Positions 1-7,910 of a stretch of 22,783 nucleotides of DNA are shown here, piece after piece. Position 1 is the stretch's first letter, and each line of letters begins with the position of its first letter. The stretch is from Nitratiruptor sp. (GTDB lineage: Bacteria; Campylobacterota; Campylobacteria; Campylobacterales; Nitratiruptoraceae): assembly GCA_015494595.1 (NCBI GenBank), contig WGAX01000077.1, forward strand, positions 1-22,783. Reading direction: 5' to 3'. The notes under the pieces are model-generated. The model ran no database searches. It saw only the letters and a list, made by a program, of their open reading frames with translations, and had not been told where the DNA came from. The position numbers and the translations under genes are program-made.

Positions 1-1147
1 AGATAGAGATATTTTAGAAATTTTAGATAGATTTGGGATCAGCTATGATGAAGTGCTCTATCAGAGTGCAAATTTTAGCTTTCACCAAAGCTTTGCTGCA
101 AAGCTTTTACAAGAGCACAAAGCCTTTGCCTGCTTTTGCACCCCTCAGGAGCTGGAGCAGGAGCGTCAAAGAGCAATTGAGCAAAAAAGAGCTTATCGCT
201 ATAGCGGCAAGTGTGAGGAGATAGATCTACAAGAGGCTAAAAAAAGAGATGAGCCCTTTGTGGTGCGCATCAAAAAGCCAAAAGAGGCAATTAGTTTTAA
301 AGATATTATCAAAGGAGAGCTTAGCTTCAACCCAGATGAGATAGACAGCTTTATAATACTTCGAGCCGATAAAAGACCAACCTATAACTTTGCCTGTGCT
401 ATTGATGATATGCTCTATGATATATCTTTGATTATTCGAGGAGAAGATCACCTTAGCAACACACCAAAGCAGATCCATATACGAAAAGTTTTAGGGTATG
501 ACAAAGATATTGAGTATGCCCATTTGCCAATTATTCTCAACCAAGAGGGCAAAAAGATGAGCAAAAGGGATAAAGCTTCTAGTGTAAAGTGGCTTTTGGA
601 TGAGGGCTTTTTGCCAGAGGCAATAGCCAACTACCTCATTTTGCTTGGTAATAAAACCCCAAAAGAGATCTTTACTCTGCCTGAGGCTATTGAGTGGTTT
701 GATCTAAAAAAGATCTCTAAAGCTAGTGCTAAATTTGACCTTGATAAACTGCGCTTTATCAATAGAGCGCATCTTCAAAATATGGATCCAAAAGAGCTGG
801 CTAAACTCTTGGGTATTCATCCCTCTCTTGGCTCGCTTGCCAAACTCTATTTAGAAGAGGCAAGCACACTAAAAGAGTTAAAGAGTAAAATCGATACTAT
901 CTTTAGCAAAAAAAGAGATTTTAAAGAGTTTGAAAAGGAGACCCAACTTTTAAAAGATATAATTTTGCAAATAGAGCTGCCTACAGATTTTGAGGAGTTT
1001 AAACAAAAGCTTATGCAAGAAAGCCAACTTAAAGGGAAGCGCTTTTTTAAACCTTTGCGCCTCCTGCTTACAGGCGCACAGCATGGGCCAGAGATTTCTG
1101 AAATCTATAAACACATAAAAGATCACATCAAAAAGGTAATACAATGA
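1..1147 (+). CDS. gltX: Glutamyl-tRNA synthetase, 5'-truncated by the window edge (GluRS2-type by context)
   Basis: Class I aminoacyl-tRNA synthetase that attaches glutamate to tRNA in the cytoplasm. The frame is open from base 2, so the N-terminus with the HIGH motif lies outside the window; the GTG at 53 is internal. Visible parts are the catalytic core with the tRNA-Glu-binding region, a KMSKS-type loop written KKMSKRDKAS near bases 550-580, and a short helical anticodon-binding C-terminus. Compact enzymes of about 430-460 residues are usual in Campylobacterota, which often carry two GluRS paralogs. The stop overlaps the yggT start (ATGA). In Helicobacter pylori the paralog lying before a yggT-like gene and slt is, as I recall, GluRS2, which misacylates tRNA-Gln for the GatCAB amidotransferase. 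The tRNA preference here is inference from context; the enzyme family is certain. Confidence 0.96.
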   Translation, partial: DRDILEILDRFGISYDEVLYQSANFSFHQSFAAKLLQEHKAFACFCTPQELEQERQRAIEQKRAYRYSGKCEEIDLQEAKKRDEPFVVRIKKPKEAISFKDIIKGELSFNPDEIDSFIILRADKRPTYNFACAIDDMLYDISLIIRGEDHLSNTPKQIHIRKVLGYDKDIEYAHLPIILNQEGKKMSKRDKASSVKWLLDEGFLPEAIANYLILLGNKTPKEIFTLPEAIEWFDLKKISKASAKFDLDKLRFINRAHLQNMDPKELAKLLGIHPSLGSLAKLYLEEASTLKELKSKIDTIFSKKRDFKEFEKETQLLKDIILQIELPTDFEEFKQKLMQESQLKGKRFFKPLRLLLTGAQHGPEISEIYKHIKDHIKKVIQ

Positions 1148-1446
1148 TAGTCATAGCCACATTTTTACAAGCTATTGCACAGATTTTGCATATGGTTATA
1201 TCTTTGTATATTTGGGTTATTATTATAGCAGCCCTTATTAGCTGGGTAAGACCAGATCCCTACAATCCCATCGTGCAAACACTCTATCGCCTTACTGAGC
1301 CAGCATACGCACTTGTAAGACGCTTTATTCCAACAGTTATTGGAGGAATCGATCTTGCACCTCTGGTTATTATTATTGCACTGCAATTTATCGATATGTT
1401 TGTAGTAAAACTGTTAATGATGCTAGCAATGAGGCTTGGGGCTTGA
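1144..1446 (+). CDS. yggT: YggT-family small integral membrane protein
   Basis: A 100-residue hydrophobic protein with two predicted membrane helices, roughly residues 5-30 and 70-97. They flank a loop with the family signature ISWVRPDPYNPIVQTLYRLTEP. This corresponds to a single YggT repeat, whereas Escherichia coli YggT has two. The biochemical role of the family is not settled; links to envelope or osmotic tolerance and to cell division or plastid nucleoid organisation have been proposed. The ATG overlaps the gltX stop by four bases, and the TGA overlaps the TTG start of slt, so translation of all three is probably coupled. Confidence 0.92.
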   Translation: MIVIATFLQAIAQILHMVISLYIWVIIIAALISWVRPDPYNPIVQTLYRLTEPAYALVRRFIPTVIGGIDLAPLVIIIALQFIDMFVVKLLMMLAMRLGA

Positions 1447-3029
1447 GGGTTTTTTGGGTACTTATTTGGCCTTTAATACTCTTTGCAAAAGAGATTACCT
1501 TCGAGTTTCTTACTGCCCATCCAAGATCCCAGGCAAGAGATTACTATATCTGGCGCTTTTTGGATCAAAACATAACTCCCCAAGAGGCACAAAAAGCCTT
1601 GGAGCTCACTAAAAGAGTCAATAGGAAAATTTTAAAACGCTATGCCAAAAAGATAGGCAATAAAGAGATCCAAAAAGCTATCAACTGTCGCTATATGCCA
1701 ATAAAGAGACTCCTTGCTCAAGATCCATCTTGCATCGCTGCAGGAATCACTTTTGCAAAATTTTCTCAACTCCCACTCGATAAGCGTCTTAAACTTTTTA
1801 AAAAGCTTAGACAATTCCCTATTGCAAAGGATCTCAAATTTCTTCTTTCCCTCAATCCCTATATCACCACTCAGGGATACCCCGAAAAGTTTTTGCCTCT
1901 TGCTCTTTTCAGCTCAAAAATGTATAGAAAAAAGCATTTTAACAAAGCCTATCCAAAAAAATTTCTTTTGCAATTTGCAAAAAATTATAGACTCAGCAGC
2001 TTTGCTATAAAAGCTGTGTTTGAAAAGTTAGACAAAAGCATATATTCTCTTTTACGTTTACCTCCCAACTCCTTTAATGCTCAAGCTGCCTTCTATTTAG
2101 GCTTGGCAGCATTGCAAAGAAATCTTTTTTATATTGCTAAGAAGTTTTTTTTGTATAGCTATACCAAAGCCTACTATCAAGATCAAAAAGATAGAGCTCT
2201 TTTTTGGCTCTATAAGACTACACACAATAAAGAGTATCTTCAAAAACTTCTTGCCTCTACAGACTGTAATATCTATGTACTTCTTGCCCATGAGATAGCT
2301 AAAAAACCTTTTACAAATTTCATCCATCTAACAGCATTTGCTTCCAAAAAAGTGGATATAAATCTCTCTGATCCTTTCGTATGGTATACAACTTATATGA
2401 AAATATCTTCCACTAACCCCCACACGCTTTTACAAGAATTTAACGCATCCAATACGGCAAATCTTTATGCCATAATATATGAAAAAGCCTCTCACTACAC
2501 AAAGCATCCCTTTATCACTCCTTATGAAAAGGAGCTTGCCCATATTCCTTTCAAACCACTTCTCTATGCTATTATAAAACAGGAAAGTAGATTCATTCCG
2601 GGAGCCATATCTAGCTCATACGCCTTAGGAATTGTGCAGTTTATGCCTTTTTTAGCACGATACACTGCAAAAAAGTTTCATATAAAAGATTTTGATCTTG
2701 ATATGATGTTTGAGGAGAAAATAGCCTTGCGCTTTGGTATTGATCATCTACGCTATCTTCAAAAACATCTCTTACATCCCCTTCTTATAGCCTACGCTTA
2801 TAATGGGGGAATTGGATATGTAAAAAGAAACATACTTCCCCTCTTTCACCGTTTTAAAGAGCCATTAATGGCAATGGAGTTTATTCCCTCCTCCGAAAAT
2901 AGAGAGTATGGGAAAAAAGTGCTCTGCAATCTTGCAATCTATAATAAAATTTTTCACAAACCCTTTAGTCTGCTTGAGAGTTTGCAAAAGTTAAAAGCAC
3001 CTTCCCGGCTCTATCATTTTGGAAAATAA
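1443..3029 (+). CDS. slt: Soluble lytic murein transglycosylase (SLT, GH23)
   Basis: A periplasmic lytic transglycosylase of 528 residues that cleaves the MurNAc-GlcNAc bond of peptidoglycan, forming 1,6-anhydro ends. It starts with a short hydrophobic signal peptide (about residues 1-15, ending near FAK). A long helical, TPR-like superhelix follows (about 20-340) and then the GH23 catalytic domain (about 360-500). The catalytic glutamate is E381 in IIKQESRF, followed by the family blocks ALGIVQFMP and AYAYNGG. The start is TTG with GAGG eight bases upstream; no better start is visible. The 3' end overlaps the convergent lipoprotein gene by 65 bases, so the C-terminal codons are also antisense coding sequence. 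Confidence 0.93.
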   Translation: MRVFWVLIWPLILFAKEITFEFLTAHPRSQARDYYIWRFLDQNITPQEAQKALELTKRVNRKILKRYAKKIGNKEIQKAINCRYMPIKRLLAQDPSCIAAGITFAKFSQLPLDKRLKLFKKLRQFPIAKDLKFLLSLNPYITTQGYPEKFLPLALFSSKMYRKKHFNKAYPKKFLLQFAKNYRLSSFAIKAVFEKLDKSIYSLLRLPPNSFNAQAAFYLGLAALQRNLFYIAKKFFLYSYTKAYYQDQKDRALFWLYKTTHNKEYLQKLLASTDCNIYVLLAHEIAKKPFTNFIHLTAFASKKVDINLSDPFVWYTTYMKISSTNPHTLLQEFNASNTANLYAIIYEKASHYTKHPFITPYEKELAHIPFKPLLYAIIKQESRFIPGAISSSYALGIVQFMPFLARYTAKKFHIKDFDLDMMFEEKIALRFGIDHLRYLQKHLLHPLLIAYAYNGGIGYVKRNILPLFHRFKEPLMAMEFIPSSENREYGKKVLCNLAIYNKIFHKPFSLLESLQKLKAPSRLYHFGK

Positions 3030-3453
3030 GTTTTAACTCCTTCTCTTTGACTTTTGGAAAAGTAACAAGATAGAGATGATACCAAGGCTCTACAAAAGGC
3101 ATACTCTTTACAATATCACTATCAAAAGAGAGCTTAGTAATTTTTAGAGGCTTTTTTCCATTAAGGCTCAAAGAGTAGTGTGGATTAAAAAGCCCCGCTC
3201 TCTTCTCATCTTCATAATCGTTATCGATATAGACTCTGATAAAAAAGTACTCTTTATCATCTTGCTTCTTTAAAGGATTAAGATAGGTTGCTATAATCAT
3301 TGCTCTATCTTCCAATGATAAAAGAATATCACCCTTTTTAGTATAACGCATCGCCTCTACATACGGTTTATCCTCTGCAAATACTTTGAGATCTTTGCTA
3401 CTGCATCCTGCAAACAGCAAAAGAGCCAACAATCCTACTACAATGTGTCGCAT
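2965..3453 (-). CDS. Small outer-envelope lipoprotein of unknown function
   Basis: A protein of 162 residues with a type II (lipoprotein) signal peptide: two charged residues, a hydrophobic core, and the lipobox-like LFAGC with the lipidated cysteine at position 17. The mature part is about 145 residues, of mixed charge and probably beta-rich, with no cysteines and no domain that I recognise. The start ATG has GGAG close upstream (3456-3459) and a good -10 box further up. It lies convergent to slt and divergent from mobB. I recall a putative lipoprotein gene in the same place in Campylobacter jejuni, which would make it a conserved but uncharacterised family. Its function is unknown. Confidence 0.85.
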   Translation of the reverse strand: MRHIVVGLLALLLFAGCSSKDLKVFAEDKPYVEAMRYTKKGDILLSLEDRAMIIATYLNPLKKQDDKEYFFIRVYIDNDYEDEKRAGLFNPHYSLSLNGKKPLKITKLSFDSDIVKSMPFVEPWYHLYLVTFPKVKEKELKLIFQNDRAGKVLLTFANSQAD

Positions 3454-3536
3454 TACTCCATCCTCTATTTTTTCCTCAATTATAGCTTAGCTTAACTTTT
3501 CATTCGATAAAATATGCCTAAAAAAAGAGGTTATGC
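3454..3536. promoter_or_regulatory. Divergent promoter region between the lipoprotein gene and mobB
   Basis: This 83-base gap is the larger of the two true intergenic spacers. On the - strand a perfect TATAAT (3484 to 3479) lies about 26 bases before the lipoprotein start codon. On the + strand TAAAAT (3508-3513) with a T-rich stretch upstream could serve mobB and the eight-gene run behind it. Between them AGCTTAGCT forms a tiny inverted repeat that might bind a regulator, but it could be chance. Promoter positions are inferred from sequence only. Confidence 0.5.
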
Positions 3537-4022
3537 GTGAGAAAAGCAGTAGCATTTACAGGCCCATCAAATAGCGGCAAAACCACTATTATTACAAAAG
3601 TCGCCTCTATGCTTATTCCCAACTTTAAAGTAGCCATTATTAAAAACGATCCAAAAGATAAAGCCATATTCGATATTGAGGGCAAAGATAGCTATAAATT
3701 TTTTCAAACGGGAGCTGAAGTGGTAGTTACCTCTCCTACACGCACCACCTACTTTTCCCATAGACATAAAGAGCTCGATGCAATAATAAAAATGATAGAA
3801 GATTTCGACTACCTGCTAGTAGAAGGGCTAAAAACATTGCCTCTGCCTCGTATAGGCGTCTTTCGAAGTGCAGTCGATGAGAGCTATTTCGCTTACATAG
3901 ATGCGGTAGCAATCGATGAGAGTGTCGATACTTCAAGCATACCGTCCAATATCACGATACTCGATCTCAATAATCCAGAAATGATAATTGAGTGGATTGA
4001 AAAACACGCAAAAGAGGTGTAA
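3537..4022 (+). CDS. mobB: Molybdopterin-guanine dinucleotide biosynthesis protein MobB
   Basis: A GTP-binding adaptor of 161 residues that assists MobA in attaching GMP to molybdopterin to form the cofactor of periplasmic oxidoreductases such as Nap nitrate reductase and formate dehydrogenase. The Walker A motif GPSNSGKT is at residues 9-16, next to the N-terminal beta strand VAFTG. Further family features are the IKND-P region after strand two and the VEG motif in DYLLVEGLKTLPLPRIGVFR. The length is normal for MobB. The start is GTG with AGAGG six bases upstream; an ATG at 3533 is in another frame. It opens the long + strand run, and its stop lies one base before the fbp ATG. Confidence 0.92.
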   Translation: MRKAVAFTGPSNSGKTTIITKVASMLIPNFKVAIIKNDPKDKAIFDIEGKDSYKFFQTGAEVVVTSPTRTTYFSHRHKELDAIIKMIEDFDYLLVEGLKTLPLPRIGVFRSAVDESYFAYIDAVAIDESVDTSSIPSNITILDLNNPEMIIEWIEKHAKEV

Positions 4023-4023
4023 A

Positions 4024-4866
4024 ATGACAGAGATCATAGAAGCTATAAAAAGAAGTGCAATAAAAATCAAGCAAGCCATTGAGGAAGAGGAGCTCACCTA
4101 TACCCAAAGCTGCAACAGCTCAGGAGAGCAGCAGCTTAAACTAGATGTACGAAGCGATGCTATTATTGAAGAGGAGCTTAGTAAAATTGCATCAATTAAA
4201 ATGGTTGCTAGTGAGGAGAAGAGTGAGCCAATAACTGTCAATGAGAATGGTACTTATCTTATTGGCTATGATCCTCTTGATGGCAGCTCATTAGTTGATG
4301 TCAATCTTAGTGTAGGCTCAATTTTTGGTATATATGAGAATAGTTTTGATGGCAACAATCTCATAGCTTCAGCCTATGTGGTCTATGGACCAAGAGTAGA
4401 GCTGGTAATTGCAGGGCTTAAAGTGGAGCGCTTTGTATTAAAAGGTGATGAGTTTATTTTTATGCAAGAGATACAGCTCAATGACAAGGGCAAGCTCAAT
4501 GCTCCCGGAGCTACCCAAAAGTATTGGTATCCTCACCACAAAAAGCTTATAGAATCGCTTTTTAACGAAGGGTATAGACTTCGCTACTCTGGCGGAATGG
4601 TACCAGATCTACACCAAATTCTATGCAAAGGTGGAGGGCTTTTTAGCTATCCTGGCACAAAAGATAAGCCTAATGGGAAACTAAGAAGAGTCTTTGAGGT
4701 ATTTCCTTTTGCCTATATCTTTGAAAAGGCTGGAGGTGAAGCTATCAATGACAAAGGGCAAAGGCTGCTTGAGCTTGAATGTAGCGATATTCACGCTACT
4801 ACCCCTTGCTTTTTTGGCTCAAACTATGAAGTAACAAAAGTAAAAGAGTTTTATGCAAAATCTTGA
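4024..4866 (+). CDS. fbp: Fructose-1,6-bisphosphatase class I
   Basis: Hydrolyses fructose 1,6-bisphosphate to fructose 6-phosphate, the committed step of gluconeogenesis, which matters for organisms that build hexoses from C2-C4 acids or CO2. It has 280 residues. The metal- and phosphate-binding signature YDPLDGSS is at residues 82-89, followed by DVNLSVGSIFGIY. The C-terminal GKLRRVFEVFPFAYIFEKAG matches the substrate-site block. The chosen ATG at 4024 has AAAGAGG six bases upstream. An in-frame TTG at 3988 would add twelve residues that duplicate mobB sequence, and I reject it. It is translationally coupled to mobB upstream, and its last 14 bases overlap the small cysteine-protein gene. 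Confidence 0.96.
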   Translation: MTEIIEAIKRSAIKIKQAIEEEELTYTQSCNSSGEQQLKLDVRSDAIIEEELSKIASIKMVASEEKSEPITVNENGTYLIGYDPLDGSSLVDVNLSVGSIFGIYENSFDGNNLIASAYVVYGPRVELVIAGLKVERFVLKGDEFIFMQEIQLNDKGKLNAPGATQKYWYPHHKKLIESLFNEGYRLRYSGGMVPDLHQILCKGGGLFSYPGTKDKPNGKLRRVFEVFPFAYIFEKAGGEAINDKGQRLLELECSDIHATTPCFFGSNYEVTKVKEFYAKS

Positions 4867-5044
4867 TAAATTCCAGGAGGCACTCAAACAAAAAACTAAA
4901 GAGCTTAAGGAGTGCCAAAAGAGCAAAAATCTCACCTCCTGCCTCAAATGCAAAGAGATTATTGGTTGTAGGCTACGCAATGAGTATGTAGATGCAGTCT
5001 ACAAAAGTATGAATAGAGGAAAAGGCGGAGGATTTGAATTTTAA
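4853..5044 (+). CDS. Small tetra-cysteine protein between fbp and metG
   Basis: A 63-residue protein with a charged helical N-terminus (about 1-22) and four cysteines at positions 21, 30, 33 and 39 (C-x8-C-x2-C-x5-C), then a basic, glycine-rich tail, RGKGGGFEF. The cysteine spacing suggests a metal site (Zn or Fe-S) or disulfides, but it matches no zinc-ribbon family that I can name. The ATG is preceded by AAAGAG and overlaps the end of fbp by 14 bases. The stop lies just before the strong AAGGAG of metG, so it sits within the operon and is very probably translated. I recall a short hypothetical gene at the same position in Campylobacter. Function unknown. Confidence 0.82.
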   Translation: MQNLDKFQEALKQKTKELKECQKSKNLTSCLKCKEIIGCRLRNEYVDAVYKSMNRGKGGGFEF

Positions 5045-5053
5045 GGAGTATGT

Positions 5054-6958
5054 ATGAAAAAAAAATATATCACAACACCAATCTACTATGTCAATGATGT
5101 ACCCCATATTGGACACGCTTATACTACTATTATAGCTGACTCTACAGCAAGACACTTTCGATTAAGAGGTTATGATACCTTCTTTCTAACAGGCACAGAT
5201 GAGCACGGACAAAAGATTGAGGAAGCTGCAAAAAGCAGAGGCAAAAGCCCCAAAGAGTATGCCGATGAAATTAGCGCAAAATTCAGAGCCCTTTGGGATC
5301 AGTTTGAAATAAGCTATGATAAATTTATACGCACAACCGATGAAGCCCATATTAAGGGAGTGCAAAAAGCTTTTGAGATAATGTATAACAAAGGAGATAT
5401 ATATAAAGGAGTTTATGAAGGACACTACTGCATAAGCTGCGAATCCTTCTTTCCAGAATCGCAACTTATTGATAATGAATTTTGTCCAGATTGCGGCAAA
5501 CCAACTACCATAGTCAAAGAGGAGAGCTACTTTTTTCGTCTCTCCAAATATCAAGATAAACTTTTAGAGCTTTATAAAAATGAGGAGAAATTTGTTCTAC
5601 CAAAATCCAAAAAAAATGAGGTAATTCGCTTTGTAGAGGGAGGACTGCAAGATCTCTCTATTACACGCACCAGCTTTAACTGGGGGGTGCCTTTGCCAAA
5701 ATCGATCAATGATCCAAAACATGTAATGTATGTGTGGCTTGATGCACTGCTTAACTATGTTACAGCTCTTGGATATGGCAGCGATGAAGCCCTAATGCAC
5801 TACTGGCCAGCGGATTACCATCTCGTTGGCAAAGATATTTTGCGTTTTCACGCAGTCTACTGGCCAGCATTTTTGATGAGTTTAGAGCTTGCTATACCAA
5901 AACATATAGCAACGCACGGCTGGTGGACTAGAAATGGTGAAAAGATGAGTAAGTCCAAAGGTAATGTAGTGGATCCAAAAGCGGTGGCTGATGCGTATGG
6001 AGTAGAAAATTTTCGCTACTTTTTACTTAGAGAAGTACCTTTTGGACAAGATGGAGATTTTAGTCAAAAAGCGCTTATTGATCGGATCAATAATGATCTT
6101 GGCAACGATCTAGGTAATCTCCTCAATCGTATTATTGGTATGAGCGGGAAATATTTTAATTTTACCATTGATAGCAAAGATGTACGAAAATATCACCAAA
6201 AAGAGCTTGATGCAGTGGAAGAGGTTATTGCCAATCTCGATCCACTTGTGGAAGATATGAAGTGGCACAAATTTTTAGAGGAGCTCTGGCAAATCCTCAC
6301 TATTGCCAATAAAGCAATTGACACCTACACCCCTTGGGCAAAGATGAAAGAGGGTAAAGAGGATGAAGCGATGGCGCTTATTGCACTTGTTGCCAATATT
6401 TTGGCAAAAACTGCTCTTATGCTTTATCCTGTTATGCCAAAAACTACACAAAAAATTGCTTCTGCTTTGGGCTTTGAGATAAATCAAGAGAGCTTTACTA
6501 GCTTTATTAAGCAAAAAGAGCTTCTTCAAAGCTTTACTATTCAAAAGATCCCTCCTCTCTTTCCAAAAATTGAATCGCCCTTAATGCAAGAAAAACCCCA
6601 ACAAAAAGAGCAAAAAACACAAAAAGAGCAAAACCTCATCACCATTGATGAATTTTTTAAAACTTCCATCAAAGTTGGTACTATTATTGAAGCTGTAGAG
6701 ATTCCAAAAAGCAAAAAGCTGCTTAAGCTTCAAGTTGAGCTTGGCGAAGAGCGCCCAAGACAGATAGTAGCAGGCATCAAAGAGTACTATAATCCAGGTG
6801 AGCTTATCGGCAAGCAGGTATGTGTGGTTGCCAATCTTAAACCTGCAAAACTTATGGGGCATCTGAGTGAGGGGATGATTTTGGCTGCCAAAGATGATAA
6901 GGGTTTAAGCCTTATAACTCCTATGGAGAAAAAAGCCGAAGGAGCGCCTGTGCGATGA
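5054..6958 (+). CDS. metG: Methionyl-tRNA synthetase with C-terminal tRNA-binding domain
   Basis: Charges tRNA-Met and initiator tRNA with methionine in the cytoplasm. It is a class I enzyme of 634 residues with the HIGH motif at 18-21. A single zinc knuckle has cysteines 126, 129, 144 and 147 (C-x2-C-x14-C-x2-C). The KMSKS loop is at 297-301, and the helical anticodon domain is about 350-500. After a Q/K/E-rich linker comes a Trbp111/CsaA-like OB-fold (about 528-634) starting at ITIDEFF, which acts as a dimerisation and general tRNA-binding module. The perfect AAGGAG five bases before the ATG predicts strong translation. Codons 2-4 are a run of nine A. The TGA overlaps the next start by four bases. 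Confidence 0.97.
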   Translation: MKKKYITTPIYYVNDVPHIGHAYTTIIADSTARHFRLRGYDTFFLTGTDEHGQKIEEAAKSRGKSPKEYADEISAKFRALWDQFEISYDKFIRTTDEAHIKGVQKAFEIMYNKGDIYKGVYEGHYCISCESFFPESQLIDNEFCPDCGKPTTIVKEESYFFRLSKYQDKLLELYKNEEKFVLPKSKKNEVIRFVEGGLQDLSITRTSFNWGVPLPKSINDPKHVMYVWLDALLNYVTALGYGSDEALMHYWPADYHLVGKDILRFHAVYWPAFLMSLELAIPKHIATHGWWTRNGEKMSKSKGNVVDPKAVADAYGVENFRYFLLREVPFGQDGDFSQKALIDRINNDLGNDLGNLLNRIIGMSGKYFNFTIDSKDVRKYHQKELDAVEEVIANLDPLVEDMKWHKFLEELWQILTIANKAIDTYTPWAKMKEGKEDEAMALIALVANILAKTALMLYPVMPKTTQKIASALGFEINQESFTSFIKQKELLQSFTIQKIPPLFPKIESPLMQEKPQQKEQKTQKEQNLITIDEFFKTSIKVGTIIEAVEIPKSKKLLKLQVELGEERPRQIVAGIKEYYNPGELIGKQVCVVANLKPAKLMGHLSEGMILAAKDDKGLSLITPMEKKAEGAPVR

Positions 6959-7899
6959 GGCTTGCCAATCTTATCTCCCTTATTGGGGGAGAGCTGCAAA
7001 ATCGGCCTCTCATATCTCAAATTACAGGATTTAGCAGCTCCCTTCATACTCTAAAGCCCGGAGATCTCTTCTTTGCTGTAACAAAATCGCAAATACCTCA
7101 GGCCATCGCTAAAGGTGCTTATGCTATTGTATATAAAGAAAAGATGCAAATTCTTGACAAAGAGATTGCTTGGATTCAGGTAGACAATTTAGAGCTTGCT
7201 GCCATAAAACTTATTCGCTTTTTACTCATTAGAAATGGTGCCAAACTCTTTAGCCTCTCTGATTTGGCACTTGAATTTAGCAAATTGATTATAGAAGATA
7301 AAGATGTTGCAATTTTAGAAGATCCTTTCACCTTTTTGCAGCATTACAAGCAACAAAAATTTATACTTCTTAGCAAAAGCATTTTGCTAAAATTAGCCCT
7401 AGATCCTACCCCCTTACCTCCAGTCAAAGTACAAATTGTCCAAACACGGCTTTTTGAAACCTCTTTTATTTTTCAAGATTTCTATTATGAGCGTATAAGA
7501 GTCTCTCCTCTCTTTTTTGATTACTTCCAAGAGGTGCTAGCTTTTATTAATACTTATCCTATCCCCTTTGAGTTTGACAAAGCAAAATTTTTCCCTCATT
7601 TTCTTCCCCATTTTATCGATAATAGTTTTAGGGTGTGCGAATTTGGAAAAAGTGACAGAGTCATTATCACTGAGCCAGATTGCTCACTACTTCCAAAGGA
7701 AGCAGAGTTTTTACAACAGATGGCACCTTGGGCAAAAAAGCTCTATATAGCCTTTGATTGCACCTTGCCAAATTTTGCTATAATCGATGTTGCAAAGCTA
7801 CCTGAAAAATTGTATAAGAGTACTTTTACATATGCTCTTGTACAAAATTTTGATATTCAAATGTTAGCCAAAAAGCAAGAGCAAAAAAATCTATTATAA
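6955..7899 (+). CDS. Mur-ligase N-terminal-domain-like protein without ATPase core
   Basis: A protein of 314 residues. Its first ~95 residues resemble the N-terminal UDP-binding domain of MurE/MurF: an initial helix with GGEL, then ITGFSSSLHTLKPGDLFFA (KPGDLFF at 34-40), then QAIAKGAYAIVYKE and a short strand before LAAIKLIRF. The central Mur ligase P-loop (G-T-x-G-K-T) is absent and the rest does not look like the C-terminal ligase domain, so it should not be an amino-acid ligase. It has no signal peptide and no membrane helix. Starting at the metG stop (ATGA), it is co-translated. It may be a diverged paralog recruited for binding a nucleotide-sugar, or a scaffold; its function is unknown. 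The N-domain match is by eye. Confidence 0.75.
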   Translation: MRLANLISLIGGELQNRPLISQITGFSSSLHTLKPGDLFFAVTKSQIPQAIAKGAYAIVYKEKMQILDKEIAWIQVDNLELAAIKLIRFLLIRNGAKLFSLSDLALEFSKLIIEDKDVAILEDPFTFLQHYKQQKFILLSKSILLKLALDPTPLPPVKVQIVQTRLFETSFIFQDFYYERIRVSPLFFDYFQEVLAFINTYPIPFEFDKAKFFPHFLPHFIDNSFRVCEFGKSDRVIITEPDCSLLPKEAEFLQQMAPWAKKLYIAFDCTLPNFAIIDVAKLPEKLYKSTFTYALVQNFDIQMLAKKQEQKNLL

Positions 7900-7910
7900 G
7901 GAGAAATTGA

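Noticed and set aside
33..224. 63-codon + strand frame near the left edge
   Set aside because: It lies in another frame inside gltX and has no family resemblance.
3988..4023. Upstream TTG start that would lengthen fbp by twelve residues
   Set aside because: The added residues only read mobB codons in another frame; the ATG at 4024 has a well-spaced AAAGAGG.
5057..5065. Run of nine A at codons 2-4 of metG as a slippage site
   Set aside because: A-rich second codons are common in AT-rich genomes and favour initiation; an essential gene would not tolerate switching.
5186..5554. 122-codon open frame on the - strand inside metG
   Set aside because: It is fully antisense to a strongly conserved coding region, has low-complexity composition (Phe/Ser/Ala-rich) and no recognisable domain or ribosome-binding site; it is a shadow of metG.
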